Of a DNA stretch of 12,872 nucleotides, positions 5,921-12,872 are shown piece by piece. Numbering within the stretch: position 1 is the stretch's first letter; each line of letters starts with the position of its first letter. The DNA comes from Alphaproteobacteria bacterium (lineage in GTDB: Bacteria; Pseudomonadota; Alphaproteobacteria; Rhodobacterales; Rhodobacteraceae): the NCBI GenBank assembly GCA_024277955.1, contig JAJRUE010000281.1, forward strand, positions 1 through 12,872, in the 5' to 3' direction. Under the pieces are notes generated by a model. The model was not told the DNA's origin, did no database searches, and was given only the letters and a program-made list of their open reading frames with translations. Made by a program: the position numbers and the translations under genes.

Positions 5921-8638
5921 ATGTTTGACCCGATTATAACCTCTCACCCGGTCACCGGCGCGCAACGCCGCGTGACGACCGAGCTGCTGGGGGAAACCTA
6001 TCTTGTGGCGCGCCATGCGCCTGCCGATCTCGCGGCGCTGATGGCCGATCAGGACGCGCCCTGGGCCGAAAGCCTTGCCAACGCGCCGCGCGAAACCGTC
6101 GATGCGGTGGGCGCGGGGCTGCGCGACCTGATGCTGGCCACCGGCCGGCTCGATCCGGACGAGGTGGACCCTTCGCGCCTGCCCGCCGGCAGCCGGCTGC
6201 GCCAGCATGTCCAAGCGCTGCTGGCGCTCTGGCGGCGGATGGGGGACGGGCTGCCCCGGGATCTGCAGGTGATGCGCCACGTCCTGCACAGCGACGGCAG
6301 CGATGCGATCGAGCAGCTGCCGATCGTCGAAACCGGCGACGCGGTCTTTGCCAGCCGGGCCGAGGCCGAACTGCGCGCGGTTCTGCTGCGTCACCATGGC
6401 CCGGCGGACGAGGCCGCGACCGCGCTGTGGCGCGCGCGCCGCGACCGGGTGCAGCGCGGCGGCGCGCCCGGCACCAGCCTGGCCCATGCCCAACGCGCCC
6501 TGGCCACGCCCGCCACAACGCCGATGCCGCTTGACGACACGCTGGCTTTTTGGGGGCTGCGCGATCTGGCGCAAGAGGCCGAGGTCGCCGCAGCCATGGC
6601 GCAGCGGCTGATCGACGGCGGCGCGGCGGCGCAGGGTATCGCGCTGCTGGTGCCCGACGATGCCGCCTGTCACCGCCACCTGGACACCGCCTTTGCCGCC
6701 GCCGGGGTGCCGCTTTCCGGCCTGCCGCGCACGCCGGCGCTGCGCGACGTCGCCACCGAAACGCTGCCGCATTTCCTGTTGGCGCTGAATGCCCCCGCGC
6801 CGGCGATGGTGCTTGCGAGCCTCTATGTTTCGCCGCTGATGCCCTGGCCGGCCGCCACCGGCGCGGCGCTGGCCCGCGCGGCGATGCAGGGCCGGTTCGA
6901 CCCCGGCGAGGCCAAGGCGCTCGAAGGCCGGTCGCAACGCCTGTTCAAGACCCTGCGCGAGGCCAGGCCCGGCGACGGGGCGGCGGTTTCGGCGCTGCTC
7001 GACCGGCTGGCCCAGGGCCTGAACGAGGCTGACGAATGGCAGGATCAGGCCGCCAGCCTGCGCGCCCGGCTGCCGGGTCTGAAGGCGCTGCTGGCCGCCG
7101 GTGCGCCGCCCGACTGGGACCGGCTGCTGGACAGCCTGACCCCCGCCACGCCCCGCCCCGAGCCGGGCGAACGCTTTGTCGAAGGGGTCAGCGTTTTTGC
7201 CGAAACCGCCGCCCCCTGGCGCCCTGCCGAGCACCTGATCGTGCTGGGGGCGGCGACCGGGCGCTACCCGCGCGCCTCAAGCGCCTCACCGCTGTTCGTG
7301 GACAGCGAACTGGACCAGCTGGCGGCGTTGACCGGGCTGCGCCTGCCGGGGCGCAGCCGGCAGATCGCGCGCGGGCTCGAGCTGTTTCGCCGGCAGTTCC
7401 TGGCGGCGCGCAAAAGCTGTACCTTTCTGGTGCCGCTGCGCGGCCTCGACGGGCGGCGGCAGGCCGGCGCGACGGTGCTGGGGCTGGTCGCGCGCACCAT
7501 CCGCGACCCGGCGCAGCCCGGCAACCGCCCGGTGGAAGACCCCGAAACCATGGTGCGTGAGCTGCGCGCCACCCCCCGCGACGACTGGCCCTGTGCCGCG
7601 CGCCCGCTCAAACCGCTGGCCAATGGCGCCCACATGCGCCTGCCCGCCGATGGCTGCATCCGGCTTGGGCGCGACCTGTTCATGCTCAGGCGCGATTCGG
7701 GCGGCCACGCCCGGCGCCAGTCGCCAAGCCGGCTGGAAAAGCTGCTGATCAGCCCGCTGGCCTGGACCCTGGCCGAAGCCGGCGCGCAGGAAGTCATCTG
7801 GGCCCCCGAAACCCTGGGCCCGGCGCTGGCCGGCACGCTTGCCCATGACGTGCTTGAACACCTGTTCGTCAAGAACCGCCCCCTGCCGGCGCAGGCCGAG
7901 ATCGAACGCAACGTCGGCCGGTTGCTGACGCGCGCGATCCGCAGCTTTGCGCCCTTTCTGCTGGCGCCGATCTGGCAGGTGGAACGTCAGGGCCTGAAAC
8001 GCGACATCCTGCGCGACGCGGTGAAATGGCGGGCGTTTCTGGACAGCATCGGCGCGCAAGTGCTGGAAAACGAACTGGATATCCGGGGCGACGCGCTGGG
8101 GCTGAACCTGTGCGGGCGGGCCGACTGCCTGGTGCGCCTGCCCGACGGGCGGCTGCTGATCGTCGATCACAAAAAGGCCGGCACCGCCAAGCGTCGCGAA
8201 CGGATGCAGGCCGGCTGGGATCTGCAACTGGGGCTTTACCGGGCGATGCTGCAACGCCCCGACCTGGACGATGGCGTGCTGAAGGAGGTGCTGGCCGACC
8301 GGCCCGAAATCGGCGTCGCCTACCACCTGATCAACGACAGCGGCGTGCTGGTGCACGGCATCGCGCTGGAGGCCGAGGGGGCCGCCCCCCTGGACAACGA
8401 CATTTCCGCAGAGGCGATCGACCTGCTGAGAACGCGCATCGCCCAGGTCGGCGCGGGCAATGTCGTCGTCAACTCACCGGGGGACGTGGAACTCTTTGAA
8501 AAAAAAGCAAAAATGAAGCCCTACGCGCTGGAGGAAAGCACCCTTGTCGCCGCCGCGATGGCCGCGCGCGGGATGCAGGAGAGGGGGCAAGGCGGGGCAC
8601 CGGACGGGGCACCGGACGGGGGGCACGGCGATGGCTGA
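5921..8638 (+). CDS. AddB/RecC-like protein with C-terminal PD-(D/E)XK nuclease
   Basis: A 905-residue partner subunit of a helicase-nuclease. Residues 1 to about 590 are a diverged, inactivated helicase-like fold: LLVPDD at 242-247 and HLIVLGAATGRYP at about 438-450 match strands seen in AddB/RecC proteins, but I find no Walker A. The C-terminal part (about 600-800) is a RecB-type nuclease. It has SRLEKLLISPLAW at 603-615, GTLAHDVLEHLF (His642), GRADCLVRLPDGRLLIVDHK (Asp735, Asp749, Lys751) and QLGLY (Gln769, Tyr773). All catalytic residues are present. The cysteines that hold an iron-sulphur cluster in canonical AddB are absent (SPL where CP is usual). I chose ATG 5921 because the upstream extension is low-complexity and overlaps a possible promoter; its ribosome site is weak. 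The protein ends in a Gly-Ala-Pro-Asp repeat. The stop overlaps the next start by 8 bases (ATGGCTGA). It should act with the next protein on DNA ends. Confidence 0.88.
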   Translation: MFDPIITSHPVTGAQRRVTTELLGETYLVARHAPADLAALMADQDAPWAESLANAPRETVDAVGAGLRDLMLATGRLDPDEVDPSRLPAGSRLRQHVQALLALWRRMGDGLPRDLQVMRHVLHSDGSDAIEQLPIVETGDAVFASRAEAELRAVLLRHHGPADEAATALWRARRDRVQRGGAPGTSLAHAQRALATPATTPMPLDDTLAFWGLRDLAQEAEVAAAMAQRLIDGGAAAQGIALLVPDDAACHRHLDTAFAAAGVPLSGLPRTPALRDVATETLPHFLLALNAPAPAMVLASLYVSPLMPWPAATGAALARAAMQGRFDPGEAKALEGRSQRLFKTLREARPGDGAAVSALLDRLAQGLNEADEWQDQAASLRARLPGLKALLAAGAPPDWDRLLDSLTPATPRPEPGERFVEGVSVFAETAAPWRPAEHLIVLGAATGRYPRASSASPLFVDSELDQLAALTGLRLPGRSRQIARGLELFRRQFLAARKSCTFLVPLRGLDGRRQAGATVLGLVARTIRDPAQPGNRPVEDPETMVRELRATPRDDWPCAARPLKPLANGAHMRLPADGCIRLGRDLFMLRRDSGGHARRQSPSRLEKLLISPLAWTLAEAGAQEVIWAPETLGPALAGTLAHDVLEHLFVKNRPLPAQAEIERNVGRLLTRAIRSFAPFLLAPIWQVERQGLKRDILRDAVKWRAFLDSIGAQVLENELDIRGDALGLNLCGRADCLVRLPDGRLLIVDHKKAGTAKRRERMQAGWDLQLGLYRAMLQRPDLDDGVLKEVLADRPEIGVAYHLINDSGVLVHGIALEAEGAAPLDNDISAEAIDLLRTRIAQVGAGNVVVNSPGDVELFEKKAKMKPYALEESTLVAAAMAARGMQERGQGGAPDGAPDGGHGDG
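8593..8616. repeat. Tandem repeat, 2 x 12 bp, inside the 3' end of the AddB-like gene
   Basis: CGGGGCACCGGA occurs at 8593-8604 and 8605-8616, followed by a partial third copy. It encodes the GAPD GAPD tail of the AddB-like protein and overlaps the leader of the downstream helicase gene, whose G-run (8618-8623) may serve as ribosome binding site. Confidence 0.85.
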
Positions 8639-11600
8639 AGCGTTCCAGATCATCCCCGCCGGCGCGGGCTCGGGCAAGACCTACAAGATCAAGTCCGACC
8701 TCGCCGACTGGATCCGCGCGGGCAGGGTCCGGGCCCACCGGGTGATGACCGTCACCTTTACCGAAGCCGCCGCGGGCGAGCTCAAGTCGCGCATTCGCGG
8801 CGCGCTGCTGGCGCAGGGCATGGTGGCCGAGGCGCTGGCCCTCGAACGGGCGCATGTCTCGACAATCCACGGGCTGGGCCTGCGGATTCTGACCGAACAT
8901 GCCTTTGCCGCCGGGGCCTCGCCCCAGCCGCGCCACCTGAGCGACGCCGAACGCGAATTGCTGATCCGCCAGGAACTGGCCCGCTGCAGCGAACTGGACG
9001 CGATCAAGCGCGACCCGGGGCGCTACGGCTATACCGGCAGCTGGGGCGCGGTGCCGAAATCCGCCGAAGACGAGCTGCGCGAAGCGGTGTTCAGGACCAT
9101 CGACCTGCTGCGCGGCCTGGGCGACGGCGGCACCGACGCGGCGCTGGCAGAGGACGCCGTGCGCCGGCTTCGCGCAAGCTACGGCCCGGTCGAAGCCGAT
9201 GGCGCACCGCTGGAAGCGCGGCTGCGACGGGCGGCGGGCGCGCTGCTGGCCGCGTTCAAAACGGGCGGCACGCCGTTTGCCGGCGGTGTCAAGACCGCGA
9301 ACAAGGAATTTCGCGCGCAGCTTGCGGCGCTCAGGGCGGCGCGCGACGGCGATGGCCTTGACGCCAACTGGAAGATCTGGACCACGCTGGCCAATCTGCG
9401 CACCAAGGTGCGCGGCGTCGCCATCCCCGAACGCTTTGTCGAACTCAGCGAAGATGTCATGCAGGCGGCGGGCGCGATTTCGCGCCACCCCGGCCCGCTG
9501 AACGACGCCTGCACCCACCTGCGCGCCCTGGTCACCGGGGCGCAGGCGATCATGGACGGCTACGCCGCGCGCAAACGCGAAGCCGGGGTGATCGACTTTG
9601 CCGACATGATCGCCGAATCCGAACGCCTCGTGCGGCGAAACCCGGCGGTGCTGGACGCCATCCTGGCCGAGGTCGACTGCGTCATCGTCGATGAGTTTCA
9701 GGACACCAACCCGGTGCAGTTCGCGCTGTTGTGGCGCCTGGCCAAGGCGGCGCCCCGGGTGCTGCTGGTGGGCGACACCAAACAGTCGATCATGGGGTTT
9801 CAGGGGGCCGATCCGCGCCTGAGCGACGCGCTGGCCGAAACCCATGCCGACCAGACCGTGCCGCTGGTTGCCAACTGGCGCAGCGATCCGCGTATCATGG
9901 GCCTGGTCAACAGCCTTGGCGCAGGCCTGTTCGGGGCGGGCTATGTGTCGCTTGCGGCGCAGCGGCGCGAAACCGGCAACACCTGCCTCGAAGTGCTGCG
10001 GGTCAACTGTGGCCGCGGCTCGCGCGCGCCCAGGTCGCGCCCCGAGCAGCACGTGGCGGCCCGCATCAAGGCGCTGCTGGACGACCGGACCCCGATCGTC
10101 GAACGCCATTCGCCGCTGGAAGCGCCGCAGACGCGCGCCCTGCGCCCCGGCGACATCGCCATCCTGTGCCGCACCCACAGCCACGCCGAAGCCTACGCCG
10201 ATCGGCTGCAGGATCTGGGCGTCGCGGTGCGCATCAACCGCAAGGGCTGGCTGGCCTCGCCGCCGGTGGCCGCGGCGCTCAATGCCCTGGCGCTGGCCTG
10301 CGATCCCGCCGACAGCCACGCCGCGCTCTGCCTGCTGACGCTTGGCCCCGCCGCCATGGAACTGCAGCATGCGATGGCGCTGCTCACCCAGGGCCGCCTG
10401 CTGGACAGCCCGCGGCTGGCCGGCCTGCGCGATCTGGCCGACCGCGCCCCGGCGATGCCGCTGGCCAGCCTTCTGGCCGAGGTGATCGAGCGCGCCGGGC
10501 TGGGCGACTGGGCGCGCCGGTTGCCGGATGGCGAACAGCGGCGCGCCGACCTGCTGCGCCTCGAAGCCGAGGTCGCCAATTTCGAAGACGCCCACCGCGA
10601 CATGCTGGCGGCGGCGGGGTTTTACGGCCACAGCGCGCCGGTGTTCATCGGCTGGCTGCACGGCCAGCGCGACGAGCGCGATTTCGACCGCCACCCCAAC
10701 CCCGCGGCCGGGGCCGCCGAAGCGGTCGAGATCGTCACCTGGCACGCCGCCAAGGGGCGCGAATGGAATGTGGTGGTGGTCACCGGCCTTGACGGCGACA
10801 TCAGCGAAACCCCCGGCACGCTGCGCGCCGAGTTCACCGATTTCGACAATCTTGACAACGTGTTGGACAAGGCGGTGCTGCGCTACACCCCGAAGCTGGC
10901 GATCAAGGAAAAGCAGGAAATCTTCGTGCAGGCCCGCCGCGCCGCCGCCCAGGATGGGGCGCGCCGTCTGCTCTATGTGGCGCTGACGCGCGCGCGCGAC
11001 CGGCTGATCCTCGAATGGCCCGAGTTCAAGCTGAAAAAGCCTTCCGCGGGGCCGGGCCCGGGCAATTTCGCCGAAATGCTGGTGCAGGAAGGCGGGCTTA
11101 AGGTCCAGCCGGGCAAGCTGGTCATCGGCGAAACCGGCTGGCCCGCGCGCATTCTCGAATGTTGCGAAGAAACCCCGCCGGAATTCGACGCGCCCCAGCC
11201 GGTGGCCCATGCGCCGCCGCTGGGGTTTGGCGACCGGCGCGCGGCCGCCGGGGGCGGGAAATCCCCCGAGAAGGCCCCCGCAAAAGCCCCCGCAAGAACC
11301 CCCTGGCGGGTGCGCCCGTCGCAGCTTGCCGCCGAAAACGCGCCGCCACCGGGGCCGGTGCAGCACATCGATCTGGGCGCGCCGGTACCGCTTGATGGCG
11401 ACGGGTTCGACCAGGCCGACCAGCGCGGCACCGCCTGGCACCTGGCGTTTCGCACCGCGGTGCTGCGCCCCGACCTGCAACAGCGCGCCAGCGCCGCCAC
11501 CGGGCTGGACCAGCAGGCGGCCGACGCGCTTATGGCGCAGGCCCAGGCCCTGACCGGCTGGTTGAAGGGCGCGGGCTACGACCGCCTCCACCTGGAACTG

Positions 11601-11855
11601 CCGGTCCAGATCGAAGAGCCCTCCGGCGCCCAGACCAACGCGATCATCGACCTGCTGGCCGAGGGGGACGGTGGTTTCCTGATCGTCGACCACAAGTCCG
11701 GCGCGCCTGCGGACCTGGCCGCGGGCTTTGCCGGCTTCCGCGGCCAACTGGCGGCCTACGCTCAGGTCACAGGGCGGCAGTTCCCGCACAAACCGGTGCG
11801 CGGGATGGCGATCAACTGGATGCGCGCCGGGATCGTGACGTGGGAGGATCTGTGA
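8631..11855 (+). CDS. AddA/RecB-like UvrD-family helicase with C-terminal nuclease
   Basis: A 1074-residue ATP-driven DNA translocase with its own nuclease. Superfamily 1A motifs in order: a Q-motif with Walker A AGAGSGKT (Lys16), Ia VTFTEAAAGELKSRI from 41, STIHGLG at 77, II VDEFQDTNP (Asp354, Glu355), III GDTKQSIMGFQG at 381, IV NWRS (Arg417), V WHAAKGREW at 704 and VI YVALTRARDR (783-791). A Pro/Ala/Lys-rich linker (about 870-892) joins a PD-(D/E)XK nuclease: GTAWHLAF (His937), IIDLLAEGDGGFLIVDHKSG (Asp1007, Asp1020, Lys1022) and QLAAY (Gln1039, Tyr1043). All key residues are intact. The ATG at 8631 overlaps the previous stop, so translation is probably coupled and the two proteins are made in equal amounts. 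Dual nucleases resemble AddAB or AdnAB. The N-terminus AFQIIPAGAGSGKTYKI differs from the usual alphaproteobacterial AddA, so I give no symbol. Confidence 0.92.
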   Translation: MAEAFQIIPAGAGSGKTYKIKSDLADWIRAGRVRAHRVMTVTFTEAAAGELKSRIRGALLAQGMVAEALALERAHVSTIHGLGLRILTEHAFAAGASPQPRHLSDAERELLIRQELARCSELDAIKRDPGRYGYTGSWGAVPKSAEDELREAVFRTIDLLRGLGDGGTDAALAEDAVRRLRASYGPVEADGAPLEARLRRAAGALLAAFKTGGTPFAGGVKTANKEFRAQLAALRAARDGDGLDANWKIWTTLANLRTKVRGVAIPERFVELSEDVMQAAGAISRHPGPLNDACTHLRALVTGAQAIMDGYAARKREAGVIDFADMIAESERLVRRNPAVLDAILAEVDCVIVDEFQDTNPVQFALLWRLAKAAPRVLLVGDTKQSIMGFQGADPRLSDALAETHADQTVPLVANWRSDPRIMGLVNSLGAGLFGAGYVSLAAQRRETGNTCLEVLRVNCGRGSRAPRSRPEQHVAARIKALLDDRTPIVERHSPLEAPQTRALRPGDIAILCRTHSHAEAYADRLQDLGVAVRINRKGWLASPPVAAALNALALACDPADSHAALCLLTLGPAAMELQHAMALLTQGRLLDSPRLAGLRDLADRAPAMPLASLLAEVIERAGLGDWARRLPDGEQRRADLLRLEAEVANFEDAHRDMLAAAGFYGHSAPVFIGWLHGQRDERDFDRHPNPAAGAAEAVEIVTWHAAKGREWNVVVVTGLDGDISETPGTLRAEFTDFDNLDNVLDKAVLRYTPKLAIKEKQEIFVQARRAAAQDGARRLLYVALTRARDRLILEWPEFKLKKPSAGPGPGNFAEMLVQEGGLKVQPGKLVIGETGWPARILECCEETPPEFDAPQPVAHAPPLGFGDRRAAAGGGKSPEKAPAKAPARTPWRVRPSQLAAENAPPPGPVQHIDLGAPVPLDGDGFDQADQRGTAWHLAFRTAVLRPDLQQRASAATGLDQQAADALMAQAQALTGWLKGAGYDRLHLELPVQIEEPSGAQTNAIIDLLAEGDGGFLIVDHKSGAPADLAAGFAGFRGQLAAYAQVTGRQFPHKPVRGMAINWMRAGIVTWEDL

Positions 11856-11909
11856 AAGCGCTGGCCCGACGGCAAGACAATGCGCCGCACGCGCCCGCCA
11901 GACAGCAAA

Positions 11910-11925
11910 GCGCCCCGGAGGGCGT
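11910..11925. terminator. Possible bidirectional terminator between convergent genes
   Basis: CGCCC (11911-11915) and GGGCG (11920-11924) pair around CGGA, with a further G·T pair outside. It lies in the 75-base gap between the helicase stop and the murQ stop. Short, and with no clear T-run; position is the main argument. Confidence 0.35.
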
Positions 11926-11930
11926 CGCTG

Positions 11931-12872
11931 CTACCGGCGCCTGGCCGGGGTGCTGGCGGCGATCGCGTCGCGCAGGTGGCCGTTGCTTTCGCGGATGCGG
12001 GCAATGGCGGTAGCCGGGTCGATGCCGGTCTCGCCCACCAGAATCGCCGCCTTGATGTCCCAGCCCGTGGCCTCGAGCGCGCGCTCGGCCGCTTCCTTGC
12101 CGCCTGGCGACAGATCGTCCACCAGGTTGATCGCCCGCGCCTTGAGCTTTTCGTTGCTGGCGCTCAGGTCCACCATCCGGTTGCCATAGCACTTGCCGAT
12201 GCGCACCATCGCGCCGGTGGAAATCATGTTCAGCACCTGCTTTTGCGCGGTGCCGGATTTCAGCCGGGTCGAGCCCGACAGGATTTCCGGCCCCACAAGC
12301 GGCGTGATCGCGATATCGCAGATACTGGACAACACACTGTTTTCGTTGCACGAAATCCCCGCCGTCACAGCCCCGGCGGCGCGCGCGTGCCGGATCGCGC
12401 CCAGCACATACGGGGTGCGCCCCGACGCCGCCAGCCCGACCACCAAGTCGTTTTCCCCCGCCTCGACCGCGGCCAGGTCGCGCGCGCCGCGCTGCGGGTC
12501 GTCTTCGGTGCCTTCCTGGGCGCGGAACATCGCCGCCTTGCCCCCGGCGATCAGGCCGATCACCTGATCGGGCGGGGCGGAAAAGGTCGGCGGCACCTCG
12601 GCCGCGTCCAGCACCCCGAGCCGCCCGCTGGTGCCCGCGCCCACATAGATGATCCGCCCGCCGGCGCGCAGGGCATCCGCCGCCGCCTCGATCGCGCGCG
12701 CAACGTCAGGCAGCACCGCCTGCACCGCCAGGGCGACTTTTTGGTCTTCGCGGTTCATCAAGGTTGCGATTTCGAGCGGCGAGAGTGTATCAAGATCACC
12801 GGAAGCGGCATTGACCTTTTCGGAATCAAGGCTTTGCAGCGTTCGCGCGAGTTGAACCAGGTCGGGTTTTGC
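11931..12872 (-). CDS. murQ: N-acetylmuramic acid 6-phosphate etherase (5' end outside window)
   Basis: MurQ cleaves the lactyl ether of MurNAc-6-phosphate to give GlcNAc-6-phosphate and D-lactate, in cytosolic recycling of peptidoglycan sugars. The frame is open to the window edge, so the start lies outside; 313 residues are visible. Family hallmarks: LDTLSPLEIATLMNREDQKV near the N-terminus, the SIS sugar-phosphate loop VGAGTSGRLGVLDAAEVPPT, AMFRAQEGTEDD, AASGRTPYVLGAIRHA and SGTAQKQVLNMISTGAMVR. The two glutamates matching the catalytic pair of the E. coli enzyme (in DAAEVPPT and EGTED) are present. About 30 residues precede the usual family start, so the true start may be close to the window edge. 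The protein ends in STPARRR before TAG. The gene is convergent with the helicase gene and not part of that block; usual partners (anmK, nagZ, a MurNAc transporter) would lie further right. Confidence 0.95.
   Translation of the reverse strand, partial: AKPDLVQLARTLQSLDSEKVNAASGDLDTLSPLEIATLMNREDQKVALAVQAVLPDVARAIEAAADALRAGGRIIYVGAGTSGRLGVLDAAEVPPTFSAPPDQVIGLIAGGKAAMFRAQEGTEDDPQRGARDLAAVEAGENDLVVGLAASGRTPYVLGAIRHARAAGAVTAGISCNENSVLSSICDIAITPLVGPEILSGSTRLKSGTAQKQVLNMISTGAMVRIGKCYGNRMVDLSASNEKLKARAINLVDDLSPGGKEAAERALEATGWDIKAAILVGETGIDPATAIARIRESNGHLRDAIAASTPARRR

Noticed and set aside
8469..11789. Open minus-strand frame of about 1100 codons opposite the helicase gene
   Set aside because: The translation is low-complexity (Gly, Arg, Gln, Ala) without motifs. 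Long antisense frames are common in DNA this rich in GC, and the plus-strand frame has full helicase and nuclease motifs.
1..12872. CRISPR array, tRNA, insertion sequence or integrase
   Set aside because: No regularly spaced repeats of the right size, no tRNA-like cloverleaf, and no transposase or integrase motif noticed on either strand.

Overview
The window is very GC-rich and tightly packed, and its genes resemble those of an alphaproteobacterium, most likely from the Rhodobacterales. The evidence is the style of the protein families (peptide ABC transporter, CDKN3-like phosphatase, WYL regulator, MurQ), GTG starts and AGG/GGGG-type ribosome binding sites. This placement is an inference from protein style; there is no marker gene here.

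Left part (1-1849): the 3' part of an intact-looking DppB-type peptide transporter permease. A translationally coupled GTG start follows it, as expected for the next permease gene (dppC). After about 16-25 codons that reading frame runs instead into the C-terminal half of a family 5 peptide-binding protein, which is itself cut by an in-frame TAG 18 codons before its natural end. The operon therefore looks broken by an internal deletion, followed by a nonsense mutation.

Middle-left (1850-3946): a single gene encoding a two-domain protein, a CDKN3-like (dual-specificity) phosphatase fused to an ADP-ribosylglycohydrolase. Both active sites are visible. A short G-rich spacer with a tandem repeat follows.

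Centre and right (3947-11855): a WYL-domain regulator on the minus strand faces a plus-strand block made of an unrecognised 201-residue protein, an AddB/RecC-like protein with a C-terminal PD-(D/E)XK nuclease, and an AddA/RecB-like UvrD helicase with its own C-terminal nuclease. The last two genes overlap by 8 bases. The divergent promoter region holds three perfect-arm inverted repeats whose centres lie about 25 bases apart, which are good operator candidates. The helicase-nuclease pair does not look like the usual alphaproteobacterial AddAB. With a WYL regulator beside it, it is the best candidate in this window for an undescribed DNA-processing or anti-phage module.

Right end (11931-12872): murQ (N-acetylmuramic acid 6-phosphate etherase) on the minus strand, convergent with the helicase gene and running off the end of the window. 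G-rich tandem duplications recur at three gene boundaries on the plus strand.
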